Below, piece after piece: positions 45,575 through 54,692 of a stretch of DNA of 64,000 nt. The DNA comes from Robiginitomaculum sp. Lineage in GTDB: Bacteria > Pseudomonadota > Alphaproteobacteria > Caulobacterales > Maricaulaceae. Position 1 is the first letter of the stretch; the number at the start of each line of letters is the position of its first letter. The stretch spans positions 82,386-146,385 of the forward strand of contig JAESQN010000002.1 of assembly GCA_016765135.1 (NCBI GenBank), written 5' to 3'. A model generated the notes under the pieces. That model had not been told where the DNA came from. It made no database searches and was given only the letters and a program-made list of their open reading frames with translations. A program made the translations under genes and the position numbers.

Positions 45575-47551
45575 CTATGGTGCCGCTGCGCTATCACCCA
45601 GGTTTTTATGCAAAAATTTATCAAGTGTGCGAAAAAATGTGTGCCTGTTACTAGAACTGCTTAATTGGTGATCTTCATCTTCAAGAACTAGGTAGGTAAC
45701 TTTGGAAGAACTTTTTTTCAAGGCCTTTTTCATACGGGTAAATTGATCGAAATAGACGACCGTATCGCGCTCGCCGTGGGCCAACATCAACGGTATGGTA
45801 ATTTCAGATGCCCGTTTGACCGGAGAGTTTTCTTTAATTGCATCCCTGTCTTCAAACCCATTTAAAATAAAATTTTGCGCTGTCCTTCTGCCAAACCTGA
45901 ACCTTTTTAAATCGGTAACCATGTCGTGCAAATCGGTAACACCAGCCATGCTCGCTGCACAGGTGTATAAATCTGGATCTTTTATAGCTCCCATTAAAGC
46001 GGCATATCCACCATATGACCAACCAACAATACAAATGCGTTTTGGGTCGGCATACCCTTTTTTGATGAGCCAACGTGTACCGTCTTCGACATCCTCTTGC
46101 ATGAGAACCCAGTTTTTGCGTCCTGCTTCTTCAAATGCACGACCATATCCTTTAGACCCCCGAAAATTCATTTGCAAAACCCCATACCCGCGCGAAGCCA
46201 TAAATTGTGCCAAATAATCGAATGAATGCGTATCGCGTGCGTACGGCCCACCGTGAGGCATGACAATAAACGGAAGGTTTTTTAATGGCATGCCGTCCGC
46301 AATCTTTGGCGGTGTTGTGATATAGGCAGGTATTTCAAACCCGTCCCGTGCCTTATAACTAGTTACAGTTACATCCCCTTGAATGGTTGCTCCAATTTCA
46401 GGGTAATCTTCGGCTATTAGTTTTACCTTTTTGGTTTTTGCATCATAATACATTAAGCTATTTGGCACGCTAGCTGCACTGGCTTTGAACACTATTTTTT
46501 GGCCATCTGGTGTTTGATCAATATAACTGATGTGATATTGGGGCAGGATTGCGTGTATGTTATCTATCCGGGTTCTATAAGCTGGATCAAAAAATTCCGT
46601 TTGCGAAACGTCGCCAATATAACTTACCCCGATAACTTTAGAACCATCGGCACTCCTAACGATGCCATTGGCATCATACTTGTCGTTTTGAAACAATTTT
46701 CGTGTCTGCTTTTTCTGTACAAGATCGTAAATAAACAAGCCCAACGTATCTTTGCCGCCATAAGCACCAATAATGATCTCGTTCACATTTGCGGTAAACC
46801 CGTACACATTTGTGCCCGGCGTAAGACCAGGATAATTGCTAACATCCCGCCACATATCAGTTTTGGCGTCGCGAACAATCATTCTGGGTTTACGTGTAGT
46901 TTCATTGGTTCCGATACCTATTCGGGGTATACCACGTAGGTCCGTCCGCCAAGCTTGGATACTTCTCTCTCCTTGTTTGATGCGGTGCACAGCCTTGGTT
47001 CGCACATTCACCTTGACGACATCCTCAACCATTCTGTCATATAACCCATAAGACATAAGGATATGATCCGGATCTTTTGGAAGAAAATTTATGACCCTAT
47101 TGTTGAATTGCCTAAACTCAGTTTCACGAAATCTCCTACCAGCCCCCTTTTTACTTTTAGGCACTAACAACATTTGATTGGTGGTTAAGTCCTTATTCAA
47201 TGCGTATAAATAGCCCGCATCCACCAAGTTTGAGTTGAATCTTGTTTTCTCACGCGTGCTGGCTAGCAAAACATCGTTATTCGCCCACTTAACCCAAAGG
47301 ATTTTTACACCTTTCGCATATTTGATGGCTCTAACCTTTTTATCCGTTGGGTCATTTAAATTGATAACACGGATGATATAACTCCCATCATTGTCAGCGA
47401 CTGCGGCTAAAAAATTTCCGTCAGGTGACAAAGCTGCGTCATATATAACCGGCATACGCGAATAATGCTCAACAGGCACAGGCTTGGCAGTGGCATTCAG
47501 CACTGCAAATAGTGAATAGAAAACAAATGTGAAAATAGAAAAAATACGCAT
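45575..47551 (-). CDS. S9 family (prolyl oligopeptidase-type) serine peptidase, exported
   Basis: The start at 47551 has a GAGGG site and gives 658 residues with a signal peptide (about residues 1-22). An N-terminal beta-propeller region spans to about residue 390. An alpha/beta-hydrolase domain follows, with the catalytic Ser in IVGWSYGGYAALMGA, Asp in MLAHGERDTVVYFDQ and His in EDEDHQLSSSSN. The oxyanion stretch MPHGGPYARD is present. It probably cleaves oligopeptides outside the inner membrane. The gene is flanked by short non-coding gaps without strong terminators. Confidence 0.92.
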   Translation of the reverse strand: MRIFSIFTFVFYSLFAVLNATAKPVPVEHYSRMPVIYDAALSPDGNFLAAVADNDGSYIIRVINLNDPTDKKVRAIKYAKGVKILWVKWANNDVLLASTREKTRFNSNLVDAGYLYALNKDLTTNQMLLVPKSKKGAGRRFRETEFRQFNNRVINFLPKDPDHILMSYGLYDRMVEDVVKVNVRTKAVHRIKQGERSIQAWRTDLRGIPRIGIGTNETTRKPRMIVRDAKTDMWRDVSNYPGLTPGTNVYGFTANVNEIIIGAYGGKDTLGLFIYDLVQKKQTRKLFQNDKYDANGIVRSADGSKVIGVSYIGDVSQTEFFDPAYRTRIDNIHAILPQYHISYIDQTPDGQKIVFKASAASVPNSLMYYDAKTKKVKLIAEDYPEIGATIQGDVTVTSYKARDGFEIPAYITTPPKIADGMPLKNLPFIVMPHGGPYARDTHSFDYLAQFMASRGYGVLQMNFRGSKGYGRAFEEAGRKNWVLMQEDVEDGTRWLIKKGYADPKRICIVGWSYGGYAALMGAIKDPDLYTCAASMAGVTDLHDMVTDLKRFRFGRRTAQNFILNGFEDRDAIKENSPVKRASEITIPLMLAHGERDTVVYFDQFTRMKKALKKSSSKVTYLVLEDEDHQLSSSSNRHTFFRTLDKFLHKNLGDSAAAP

Positions 47552-47647
47552 AACAACCCTCAATCCCCGATTAATACGATGCTCTCAACTTACGGGTCAA
47601 TGAGAAATACGCAAGCAATAAGTTCAGAAATACAATTGTTCAGTTGG

Positions 47648-48724
47648 TTATAACATAAAATGCTTGGACAAACGCAGGCCTTGTGCCTGGTAGTGAGAGC
47701 CATTTTCGCCGTATAGATTTTTCGGGATGGCGCTCATGGCTTCGAACTCCAGCTTGGCGACGGGTTGTCCGTGGCGTAGCATGAAGGGAACATCACGGCC
47801 CCGGACTTCCAGCACCGCCCGCGAGCCTGCGCCGCCTGCTTGTTTGAGGCCAAAGCCGGGGTCGAAAAACCCGGCGTAATGGGCACGAAATTCACCGATC
47901 TCCGGCGCGATAGGGGCCATCTCGGCGGCTTCGGTTTCGGGGATAATTACAGCTTCTTTTGATGCTAAAATGTAAAATTCCTCCGGGTCAAGGATAAGCC
48001 GTCCATTTGGTGCGCTCAAGGGTTGCCAGTAATCCAGCGCCTTGTGCGCCGCCACCCCGGCAATATCTACAAGCCCGGAATGTCGTCTTGCGCGCCAGCC
48101 GATAATACCATCTGCGCCCTGACCTTCAAGGTCAATACTAACGGTTTGGGAACGCAGTATTTTTTCCGTCCCGCGCCGAAACCGGATTTGCACCAAACGG
48201 TCGCCAGGCCGGGCCAGGACGGAGAATGTACGCGGGGCTATTTCCACATAAAGCGGCCCCTTATAACCTGGATCCAGGGTCTCGAATTGAGATGCATAAT
48301 CGGCAATAACGCGGGTGAAAACATCAAGCCGCCCCGTGGAGCTTTTGGGGTTTGTCCGCGCTGATAAATCAGCGGGTAATTCCAAAGCTTCCAACAACGG
48401 CACCAGATACACACAGCCCGTTTCCAGAACCGCACCTTGGGTGAGGTCGATTTCGTGCATGACCAAATGTTGGTCGAGGCATTCTGCGATTGTGCGCTCT
48501 GCACCCGGTAAAAAAGATGCACGCAAACGGTAGGCCACAGTCCCGAGGCGTAGATCCAGAGAAGCTGGTTGGATCTGTTCAGCGCCAATCTCTGGCTCAA
48601 ATGCCCGGTCTAACATAGGCTCGTCGGAACGGCGGGCATGGACATATCCCCGTCCGATCATGTCGCTTATATCCTGAGCAGGCAGGATGCCGCGTGCTGA
48701 TAATGATTCTTGTTTCACAAACAT
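47648..48724 (-). CDS. dcd: 2'-deoxycytidine 5'-triphosphate deaminase (bidomain)
   Basis: This 358-residue protein belongs to the larger alphaproteobacterial dCTP deaminase type with two dUTPase-fold domains. The first has IQPASLDLRLGTVAYRLR, SARTNPKSSTGRLDVFTRV and LDPGYKGPLYVEIAPR; the second has RAHYAGFFDPGFGLKQAGGA and ELEVRGRDVPFML-type ending. The enzyme deaminates dCTP to dUTP, feeding thymidylate synthesis. The reaction is taken from the family. It is transcribed away from apaG. Confidence 0.88.
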   Translation of the reverse strand: MFVKQESLSARGILPAQDISDMIGRGYVHARRSDEPMLDRAFEPEIGAEQIQPASLDLRLGTVAYRLRASFLPGAERTIAECLDQHLVMHEIDLTQGAVLETGCVYLVPLLEALELPADLSARTNPKSSTGRLDVFTRVIADYASQFETLDPGYKGPLYVEIAPRTFSVLARPGDRLVQIRFRRGTEKILRSQTVSIDLEGQGADGIIGWRARRHSGLVDIAGVAAHKALDYWQPLSAPNGRLILDPEEFYILASKEAVIIPETEAAEMAPIAPEIGEFRAHYAGFFDPGFGLKQAGGAGSRAVLEVRGRDVPFMLRHGQPVAKLEFEAMSAIPKNLYGENGSHYQAQGLRLSKHFML

Positions 48725-48899
48725 GCTTTAACAGAGCGCGGGCAATGTGAACAGGTATGATTTCGCCAATTGGTGGACTGAAATACAATTAAATCGCTCG
48801 CTTAACTGGGTTATTGTCTTGCGCCTTGAGTTTAAGAGACTAAGAGTGAGATCATAGATAACTAAGTGTTATGAGAGTATAGCCGAAGGGGCAGTAGTA

Positions 48900-49292
48900 A
48901 TGTACGAACGCAAAACCAGAGATGTGGTCGTCAGGGTAGAGCCAGAATTCTTGGCCGAGCAATCTTCCCCGGCGGATGACAGGTTTATCTGGGCCTATAC
49001 GGTTGAGATCGAAAACCAGACCGACGAAGACATGCAGGTGGTCGAGCGGTTTTGGCAAATCACTGACCGCAATGGCCAAGTGCAAGAAGTGCGCGGCGAA
49101 GGCGTTGTCGGCGAAAAACCCAATCTAAAGCCCGGCGAAATTTTTCGGTATACCTCAGGTGCGCCGCTTACGGCCCCTTCAGGTGTCATGCTCGGTACAT
49201 ACCAAATGAAAACACCGGGCGGTGAATGCTTCGATGTAGAAATCCCGGCGTTCTCCCTGGATAGCCCATTTGAAGCCCGCAGCATAAACTAG
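48900..49292 (+). CDS. apaG: ApaG domain protein
   Basis: This 130-residue protein is essentially one ApaG/DUF525 beta-sandwich: TRDVVVRVEPEFLAEQSSP opens it, then WAYTVEIENQTDEDMQVVER, FWQITDRNGQVQEVRGEGVV, GEKPNLKPGEIFRYTSGAPL and the closing MLGTYQM. ApaG has been connected with Co2+ and Mg2+ effects and with nucleotide pyrophosphate turnover, but its biochemical role is not settled. The gene lies about 100 bases before the MoxR operon. Confidence 0.94.
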   Translation: MYERKTRDVVVRVEPEFLAEQSSPADDRFIWAYTVEIENQTDEDMQVVERFWQITDRNGQVQEVRGEGVVGEKPNLKPGEIFRYTSGAPLTAPSGVMLGTYQMKTPGGECFDVEIPAFSLDSPFEARSIN

Positions 49293-49311
49293 GCCCCGTT
49301 TTCGTTTGCTA

Positions 49312-49362
49312 CCCATTTTATGCATTGCCCCATTTTATGCATTGCCCCATTTTATACATTGC
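49312..49362. repeat. Three 17-base tandem repeats before the MoxR operon
   Basis: CCCATTTTATGCATTGC occurs at 49312-49328 and 49329-49345 without change, and at 49346-49362 with one base different (TATAC for TATGC). It ends 30 bases before the proposed start of the DUF4129 gene, inside the presumed promoter. The repeats could be binding sites for a regulator or a copy-number-variable promoter element. Confidence 0.85.
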
Positions 49363-49392
49363 AATGTGCTGGTGCACACTTACAGTACCAGT

Positions 49393-50124
49393 ATGAATGG
49401 TGTGAAGCAGTTTCTCCGGTTATTGGCAGTCATGATTACGCTGGCAATTTATTTGCCCGGCTCGGCACAGGTTTCCACCAAAACGATTAAACCTGACCAA
49501 TCCGTACACCTTGCAGACTCTGGTTTCACATTCGACATGCCCGACGAGTTGCAATCAAAGCTCCCCCAGGACAAAGCCCGGACAGCGCCCAAACCTAAAC
49601 CGCCCCGTAACTCCTGGCTGGATCTCGGATTTTTAGGCCCGGTTTTTCAGATACTGTTTTACGGAATACTGGCAGCAGCGGTGCTATATATATTATACCT
49701 AATACTAAGTGCTATCGTCGTGGCTAGGCGGGGTTACACCCCCAAAGACGACGAGGAGGATTTACCGGAAACTCCCACATATCAACCTGACGAAGAAACG
49801 GCCCGGGTGTTACTGGACGATGCGGATAAACTAGCGGCCCAAGGCAAATTTGCCGAAGCCGTCCACGCCATCTTGTTTCGCAGCATCCAAGACATTGAGG
49901 ACAAACGCCCCCATCATGTCAAACGCTCTTTGACCAGCCGCGAAATTGCCGGCCTGTCTGTGCTTAGCCCAACGGCTCGCGCCGGGTTTTCAACTATTGG
50001 GGCTTTGGTAGAGCGCAATTTCTTTGGCGGACGTCCCCTGGGTGCTGGGGACTACGAAATATCAAAATCCGCCTACAAGGATTTCGCTTTTGAGAAGCTT
50101 ACACGCAGAAAAGTAAAGCGGTGA
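49393..50124 (+). CDS. DUF4129 membrane protein, first gene of the MoxR operon
   Basis: The start at 49393 gives 243 residues; an open frame upstream runs through the tandem repeats and is not credible. There is a signal-like N-terminus (about residues 4-24), a Pro-rich stretch and one membrane helix (ILFYGILAAAVLYILYLIL). The cytoplasmic DUF4129 domain follows, with ADKLAAQGKFAEAVHAILFR and the end RSLTSREIAGL...GALVERNFFGG. This domain is typical of operons with MoxR, DUF58 and transglutaminase genes. No biochemical role is known. Its stop overlaps the next start by four bases. Confidence 0.82.
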   Translation: MNGVKQFLRLLAVMITLAIYLPGSAQVSTKTIKPDQSVHLADSGFTFDMPDELQSKLPQDKARTAPKPKPPRNSWLDLGFLGPVFQILFYGILAAAVLYILYLILSAIVVARRGYTPKDDEEDLPETPTYQPDEETARVLLDDADKLAAQGKFAEAVHAILFRSIQDIEDKRPHHVKRSLTSREIAGLSVLSPTARAGFSTIGALVERNFFGGRPLGAGDYEISKSAYKDFAFEKLTRRKVKR

Positions 50125-51407
50125 GCGGGCGCATCCAAAATACGCTGGAGGGTCGCAAGTCCTCAGGTGCCGTGCAGGCGATTTTCAATCCGCGCACTTT
50201 ATTGCTCTTGATCATACTCGGTGTATTTTCTTTCGGGGCATTTTTTACCTTGAGCGGATTTTCGGGAGATTTGAAAAACGGCAATAATGGTGGTGCCCAC
50301 GCTTTATCCAAATCTGCCATAGGTTACGGCGGACTTTTACAACTGCTCAAGCAAAACGGCGAAAATGTGGACGTGTCCCGTTCCTATGTTTTGCGCGACG
50401 ACAAGCGAAATCAGGTAAGAATTATTTCCCTCACATCAGGCTGGTTTTCCAACGATATAGATGAATTGGTGCTTGATACACCGACCCTGATCATCCTCCC
50501 TAAATGGCGAACCCGCAAGCACCCAAAACAAAGTGGTTGGGTGCAAAAACTGAACACACCAAACAAGGCTACAGTCAACCTCGAACGCATGGAAGAATTG
50601 TTAGACACTGTGGTTGGTAAGGTGGCAATCAACCGCAGCGATGCTCAGGGCGAGAAGCTTACCATCCCGCCGTCTAGTTGGTTAGGAACTGACGAGGACA
50701 TAAATTTCTATAATTACGAGCAGATACAGACCATCAGCGGTGATGATCTCGTACCTGTGATTGTCAGTGACAGGGGAACCATATTGGCGGTGGAGCCTGA
50801 CCTGGAAATCTACATACTTTCTGACCCAGACTTTCTGAATACCCACGGGTTGGCCAACCCGGACAGGGCAGAATTCGCCTATACCGTGTTGCAAACGCTC
50901 GAAGAGCAAACCAACACCAATGGCTTTGTATTTGATCTGTCCTTGCACGGATTTGTCCGCTCACAAAACCTGATAAAGTTGGCCCTCACCCCGCCGTTCC
51001 TGGCGGCTACATTATGTCTGCTGGCCATGGGATTATTGATAGCATGGCAGGCCTTGGTCAGGTTTGGCGATCCGTTAAAACCCGGACGCGAGGTCGCCAT
51101 AGGCAAGTTAAGCCTTATTATCAATGCAGCAGGTTTTATAAAACTGGCCGGGCGGGAATATAAAATGGCTCCGGCTTACGCCGAATTGACCAAGAACATA
51201 GTGCGCGAAAAACTACATATCAGCACATCATTACCAGAAGCAGACCTGGACAAGAGGCTCGATATTTACGCCAAACACGCCGGAGCAGATATGAACTGGA
51301 CGGAACTAAATACCGAAAAACACCAACCACAAAACGCAACGGATTTAATGCGAAACGCAAAAAAACTATTTAAATGGCGAGGAGATATCACCCATGAACG
51401 TAAATGA
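50121..51407 (+). CDS. DUF4350 membrane protein
   Basis: This 428-residue protein starts at a GTG overlapping the previous stop. A membrane helix (about residues 28-48) precedes a DUF4350 domain: [27 protein letters not shown], with [11 protein letters not shown] as the central strand. A second helix lies near [21 protein letters not shown]. The tail contains a cytoplasmic segment with [16 protein letters not shown]. The DUF4350 fold recalls glutamine-amidotransferase-like Rossmann folds, but no active site is evident. The final 14 bases overlap the moxR start. Confidence 0.82.
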   Translation: MSGRIQNTLEGRKSSGAVQAIFNPRTLLLLIILGVFSFGAFFTLSGFSGDLKNGNNGGAHALSKSAIGYGGLLQLLKQNGENVDVSRSYVLRDDKRNQVRIISLTSGWFSNDIDELVLDTPTLIILPKWRTRKHPKQSGWVQKLNTPNKATVNLERMEELLDTVVGKVAINRSDAQGEKLTIPPSSWLGTDEDINFYNYEQIQTISGDDLVPVIVSDRGTILAVEPDLEIYILSDPDFLNTHGLANPDRAEFAYTVLQTLEEQTNTNGFVFDLSLHGFVRSQNLIKLALTPPFLAATLCLLAMGLLIAWQALVRFGDPLKPGREVAIGKLSLIINAAGFIKLAGREYKMAPAYAELTKNIVREKLHISTSLPEADLDKRLDIYAKHAGADMNWTELNTEKHQPQNATDLMRNAKKLFKWRGDITHERK

Positions 51408-52350
51408 TGTAAAACACCTGTCGGATCTTATCCGTGAACAGGTCGGCAAGGCCATTATCGGGCAGCAAGACACAATTGATTTGATGTTGGTGTCCTTGTT
51501 CGCTGGCGGGCATATTTTGCTGGAGGGGCCTCCCGGAACTGCTAAAACCTTCCTGGCGCAATGTTTCGCGAACGCTACCAAACTTAAATTCGGGCGCATA
51601 CAATTTACACCTGATTTGATGCCGGGTGATTTACTGGGCACCAATCTGTTTAACTTCCAAACCAATGAGTTTTCCCTGATCAAAGGCCCGATATTTTGTG
51701 ACCTTTTATTGGCTGACGAGATCAACCGCACTCCGCCCAAAACCCAGGCCGCATTACTAGAGGCCATGCAAGAACGCCAAATCACCATTGACGGTAAAGC
51801 CTTTGCCCTAGGCGAACGCTTTATGGTAATCGCCACACAAAACCCCATCGAACAGCAAGGCACCTATCCCTTGCCCGAAGCCCAGCTTGACCGGTTTTTG
51901 TTCAAGCATAATTTGCAATATCCGAGCCTGGAAGAAGAAATCAATATCGTCACAAAACACGGGGCGCGAACTGGTTCACCGTCCGCCAAAGCGATGGGGA
52001 TCAAGCCTGTGGTTACAGCCAAACAATTGGCAGACGCCGTGGCTTGTGCAGGTCAGGTGCGCCTGACCGATGAGGTGATTTCCTATGTGGTTAATCTGGT
52101 GCGCGCAACCCGCGAAAACCCATTGTTCGAGACCGGAGCCAGCCCGCGTGCTGCCGCCATGCTGGCCGCTGCCGCCCGCGCCAATGCGGCACTTGATGGG
52201 CGAGATTTCGTCATCCCGGACGATGTCAAATCCATCGCCCTGCCCGCCCTTCGTCACCGCGTGATATTGTCACCCGTAGCCGAAATTGAAGGCCGTAGCG
52301 CCGACGAGTTAATCCGCGACATTATCGAACAAACCGAAGCCCCGCGTTAG
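51394..52350 (+). CDS. moxR: MoxR-family AAA+ ATPase
   Basis: This 318-residue AAA+ protein has Walker A GPPGTAKT (residues 45-52), Walker [14 protein letters not shown] (about 104-116), the pore-side [14 protein letters not shown], sensor 1 [21 protein letters not shown] and a C-terminal lid with [28 protein letters not shown] site inside the end of DUF4350 precedes its ATG. MoxR ATPases act as chaperone-like motors, often with the vWA or DUF58 partner encoded next door, as here. Confidence 0.95.
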   Translation: MNVNDVKHLSDLIREQVGKAIIGQQDTIDLMLVSLFAGGHILLEGPPGTAKTFLAQCFANATKLKFGRIQFTPDLMPGDLLGTNLFNFQTNEFSLIKGPIFCDLLLADEINRTPPKTQAALLEAMQERQITIDGKAFALGERFMVIATQNPIEQQGTYPLPEAQLDRFLFKHNLQYPSLEEEINIVTKHGARTGSPSAKAMGIKPVVTAKQLADAVACAGQVRLTDEVISYVVNLVRATRENPLFETGASPRAAAMLAAAARANAALDGRDFVIPDDVKSIALPALRHRVILSPVAEIEGRSADELIRDIIEQTEAPR

Positions 52351-52359
52351 GCAGAGCAG

Positions 52360-53673
52360 ATGTTCTACCCCACCAAACGCGCCGTACTTCTTATGGCTAC
52401 TGGCTTTCCAGTAACCTTGCTGTTGGCAGTGCTCAATCCAAATTTATGGGCCTTTGGTGCCGCTTGGATTGCCTTGGTATTTGGGTTGATGTTTTATGAT
52501 ATGATGTTGTCCCCGGCTCCAGCGCAGATGCAACTGGACGCCAAAATTCCGGCATCACTATATGTGGGTGCCAAGACCGATATGGCGTTTGTCTATAAAC
52601 TTGAGGGACGACGAAAACCGACAAACCCGGAAATGAAATTATCACTCGGTAAGAGACTGAAGGCCGCTCCGGATGTTTGGCATCCACCATTGGAAGACGG
52701 GCGTTTGCTCGGCAGGTTCCGCGTCACAGCCCTGCGGCGCGGCGCGGGTGAGGTAGAAAACCTATGGACACGCTGGAGCGGGCCATTGGGCCTGATATGG
52801 CGGCAAGTCCGCGAACCTCTGGGTAATACCATTGCTATTGTGCCGGACACGCAGCTGGTCAAAGACAAAGCCATAGAGATATTTTCCCGCGACGCGGCCC
52901 ACGGCCAAAAAATGCAAATCGAACGAGGCCAAGGCACCGAGTTCGACAGCTTGCGCGAGTTCATGCCCGGCATGGATAAACGGGCCATAGACTGGAAACA
53001 TTCGGCCCGGCACCGCAAATTACACGCCAAAGAATTTCGCACCGAGCGTAACCACAATATCGTCTTCGCCATTGATACTGGGTATTTGATGTGTGAACCG
53101 CTCAAGGGTAAAACCCGGCTGGATTGGGCCATAAATGCGTCTTTGCTGATCGCCTATGTATCCCTAAAATTCGGAGACAGGGTCGGGTATTTCGGGTTTG
53201 ACAAACGCCCCTATCTGTTCACCAAACCCGTATCCGGAACGGCCAGCTTCCCCCATTTACAAAGCCTGACTGCCCAACTCGAATACTCCACCAACGAGAC
53301 AAACTTCACCTTGTCCCTGTCGTCCCTGTCCAAGTCCTTAATGCGGCGCTCCTTGATCATTGTGTTCACCGATTTCGTTGACACTACCAATGCGGAATTG
53401 ATGATCGAGAATGTCAGCCGGCTGATCAAAAACCATATTGTTTTGTTTGTAACTTTCAAAGATGTAGAGATCGAAAACCTGATCAATGCCGAGCCAAGAA
53501 CCCCGACAGATGTAACCAAATCCGTTATCGCCGCCGCCTTGAACAAGGAACGCGATATTGTTCTGGCAAGGCTGGAACGCATGGGTGTACAAATTGTCCG
53601 AACCGATATTGAAAACATGAGTACGGCGGTACTAAACCGGTTTTTGGAGCTTAAACGCAGGGAGATGATATGA
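52360..53673 (+). CDS. DUF58 (vWA-like) protein, partner of MoxR
   Basis: This 437-residue protein has two N-terminal membrane segments. The DUF58 signature follows at about residues 190-240: EFDSLREFMPGMDKRAIDWK, then KEFRTERNHNIVFAIDTGYL. The MIDAS position reads DTGYLM rather than DxSxS, so metal binding may be altered. A vWA-like remainder ends NRFLELKRREMI. DUF58 proteins are the usual partners of MoxR ATPases. It starts nine bases after moxR and overlaps the next gene by four bases. Confidence 0.92.
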   Translation: MFYPTKRAVLLMATGFPVTLLLAVLNPNLWAFGAAWIALVFGLMFYDMMLSPAPAQMQLDAKIPASLYVGAKTDMAFVYKLEGRRKPTNPEMKLSLGKRLKAAPDVWHPPLEDGRLLGRFRVTALRRGAGEVENLWTRWSGPLGLIWRQVREPLGNTIAIVPDTQLVKDKAIEIFSRDAAHGQKMQIERGQGTEFDSLREFMPGMDKRAIDWKHSARHRKLHAKEFRTERNHNIVFAIDTGYLMCEPLKGKTRLDWAINASLLIAYVSLKFGDRVGYFGFDKRPYLFTKPVSGTASFPHLQSLTAQLEYSTNETNFTLSLSSLSKSLMRRSLIIVFTDFVDTTNAELMIENVSRLIKNHIVLFVTFKDVEIENLINAEPRTPTDVTKSVIAAALNKERDIVLARLERMGVQIVRTDIENMSTAVLNRFLELKRREMI

Positions 53674-54692
53674 GTAGCGGCTCTCTGAAAAGTCACAAAT
53701 TCCGTACGGACCGCGAGAACGATTGGAAACAGTTGGAGACCTTGTTGGCGCGTCTTGAAAGCCGCTCAATCGGTGCGCTTAGCGATGGGGAAATGATCGC
53801 CCTGCCCGCTCTATACCGCGCTACATTATCTTCGCTCAATGTGGCACGGGCTACATCTTTGGATCAGGATGTTATCATTTATCTTGAGAGCCTGACCACC
53901 CGCGCATATTTTGCCATTTACGGCAACCAAACCCGAATGGGCACACGCATCAGCCGGTTCTTTCGCATTGGTTGGCCCAAGGCCGTGCAAGATATTACCC
54001 GCGAAACTATTGCTTCGACTTTGGTGTTTTTCCTGGGTGCACTTCTGGCTTTCGTCATGGTGCGCACCAATATGGATTGGTATTTCTCTTTCATACCTGA
54101 AAGTCTGATGGGGGGGCGTACCCCCGCCAGTACCGTGACCGAATTGCGCGATACCTTGTATCACGATGGCGATGAGAGCGGACTAACGATGTTCGCCAGC
54201 TTCTTGTTTTCTCACAATTCCCGCGTCGCCATATTCGCCTTTGCGCTTGGGTTTGCATTTGCCATACCGTCGGTGGCTTTGATGCTTTATAATGGCTGTA
54301 CTATTGGCGCTTTCGTAGCTCTGTTTGTTGACAAGGGGCTTGGGTTTGAGGTCGGAGGTTGGTTGATCATCCACGGAGCTACGGAATTGTTCGCCATTAT
54401 CCTGGCCGGGGCGGCCGGCATTAAAATTGGGTGGGCGGTTGCCTTCCCGGGTGAAAGGTCGCGAATTGACGCGGCTTCCCATGCGGGCACACAAGCAGCG
54501 GCGGTTCTGGGCGGGGTTATTGTTATGTTATTTTTAGCCGGACTATTGGAGGGTTTTGGTCGTCAGTTGGTTACCAATGATTATGCCCGCTACGCCATAG
54601 GATTGACCACGCTTGGCCTGTGGTTGATATATTTTTACCTGCCCCGCGATAATGACGAATGGCATGAATATGGCTCGGGTGAATTTTCGTGA
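53670..54692 (+). CDS. SpoIIM-like (stage II sporulation protein M family) membrane protein
   Basis: This 340-residue protein has a hydrophilic N-terminal region of about 100 residues with DWKQLETLLARLESRS. It is followed by five or so membrane helices, including ASTLVFFLGALLAFVMVRT, FAFALGFAFAIPSVALMLYN and GWLIIHGATELFAIILAGAA. The family is named for the Bacillus engulfment protein, but homologues are common in non-sporulating bacteria within MoxR-DUF58-RDD operons. No enzymatic residues can be named. ATGA-type overlaps bind it to both neighbours. Confidence 0.9.
   Translation: MSSGSLKSHKFRTDRENDWKQLETLLARLESRSIGALSDGEMIALPALYRATLSSLNVARATSLDQDVIIYLESLTTRAYFAIYGNQTRMGTRISRFFRIGWPKAVQDITRETIASTLVFFLGALLAFVMVRTNMDWYFSFIPESLMGGRTPASTVTELRDTLYHDGDESGLTMFASFLFSHNSRVAIFAFALGFAFAIPSVALMLYNGCTIGAFVALFVDKGLGFEVGGWLIIHGATELFAIILAGAAGIKIGWAVAFPGERSRIDAASHAGTQAAAVLGGVIVMLFLAGLLEGFGRQLVTNDYARYAIGLTTLGLWLIYFYLPRDNDEWHEYGSGEFS

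Noticed and set aside
49312..49362. Possible CRISPR or plasmid iteron array
   Set aside because: The units abut without spacers, there are only three, and no cas or rep gene is near; a promoter repeat is simpler.
49306..49392. Upstream in-frame start for the DUF4129 gene
   Set aside because: The added residues are encoded by the tandem DNA repeats, and the ATG at 49393 opens directly into a signal-like segment.
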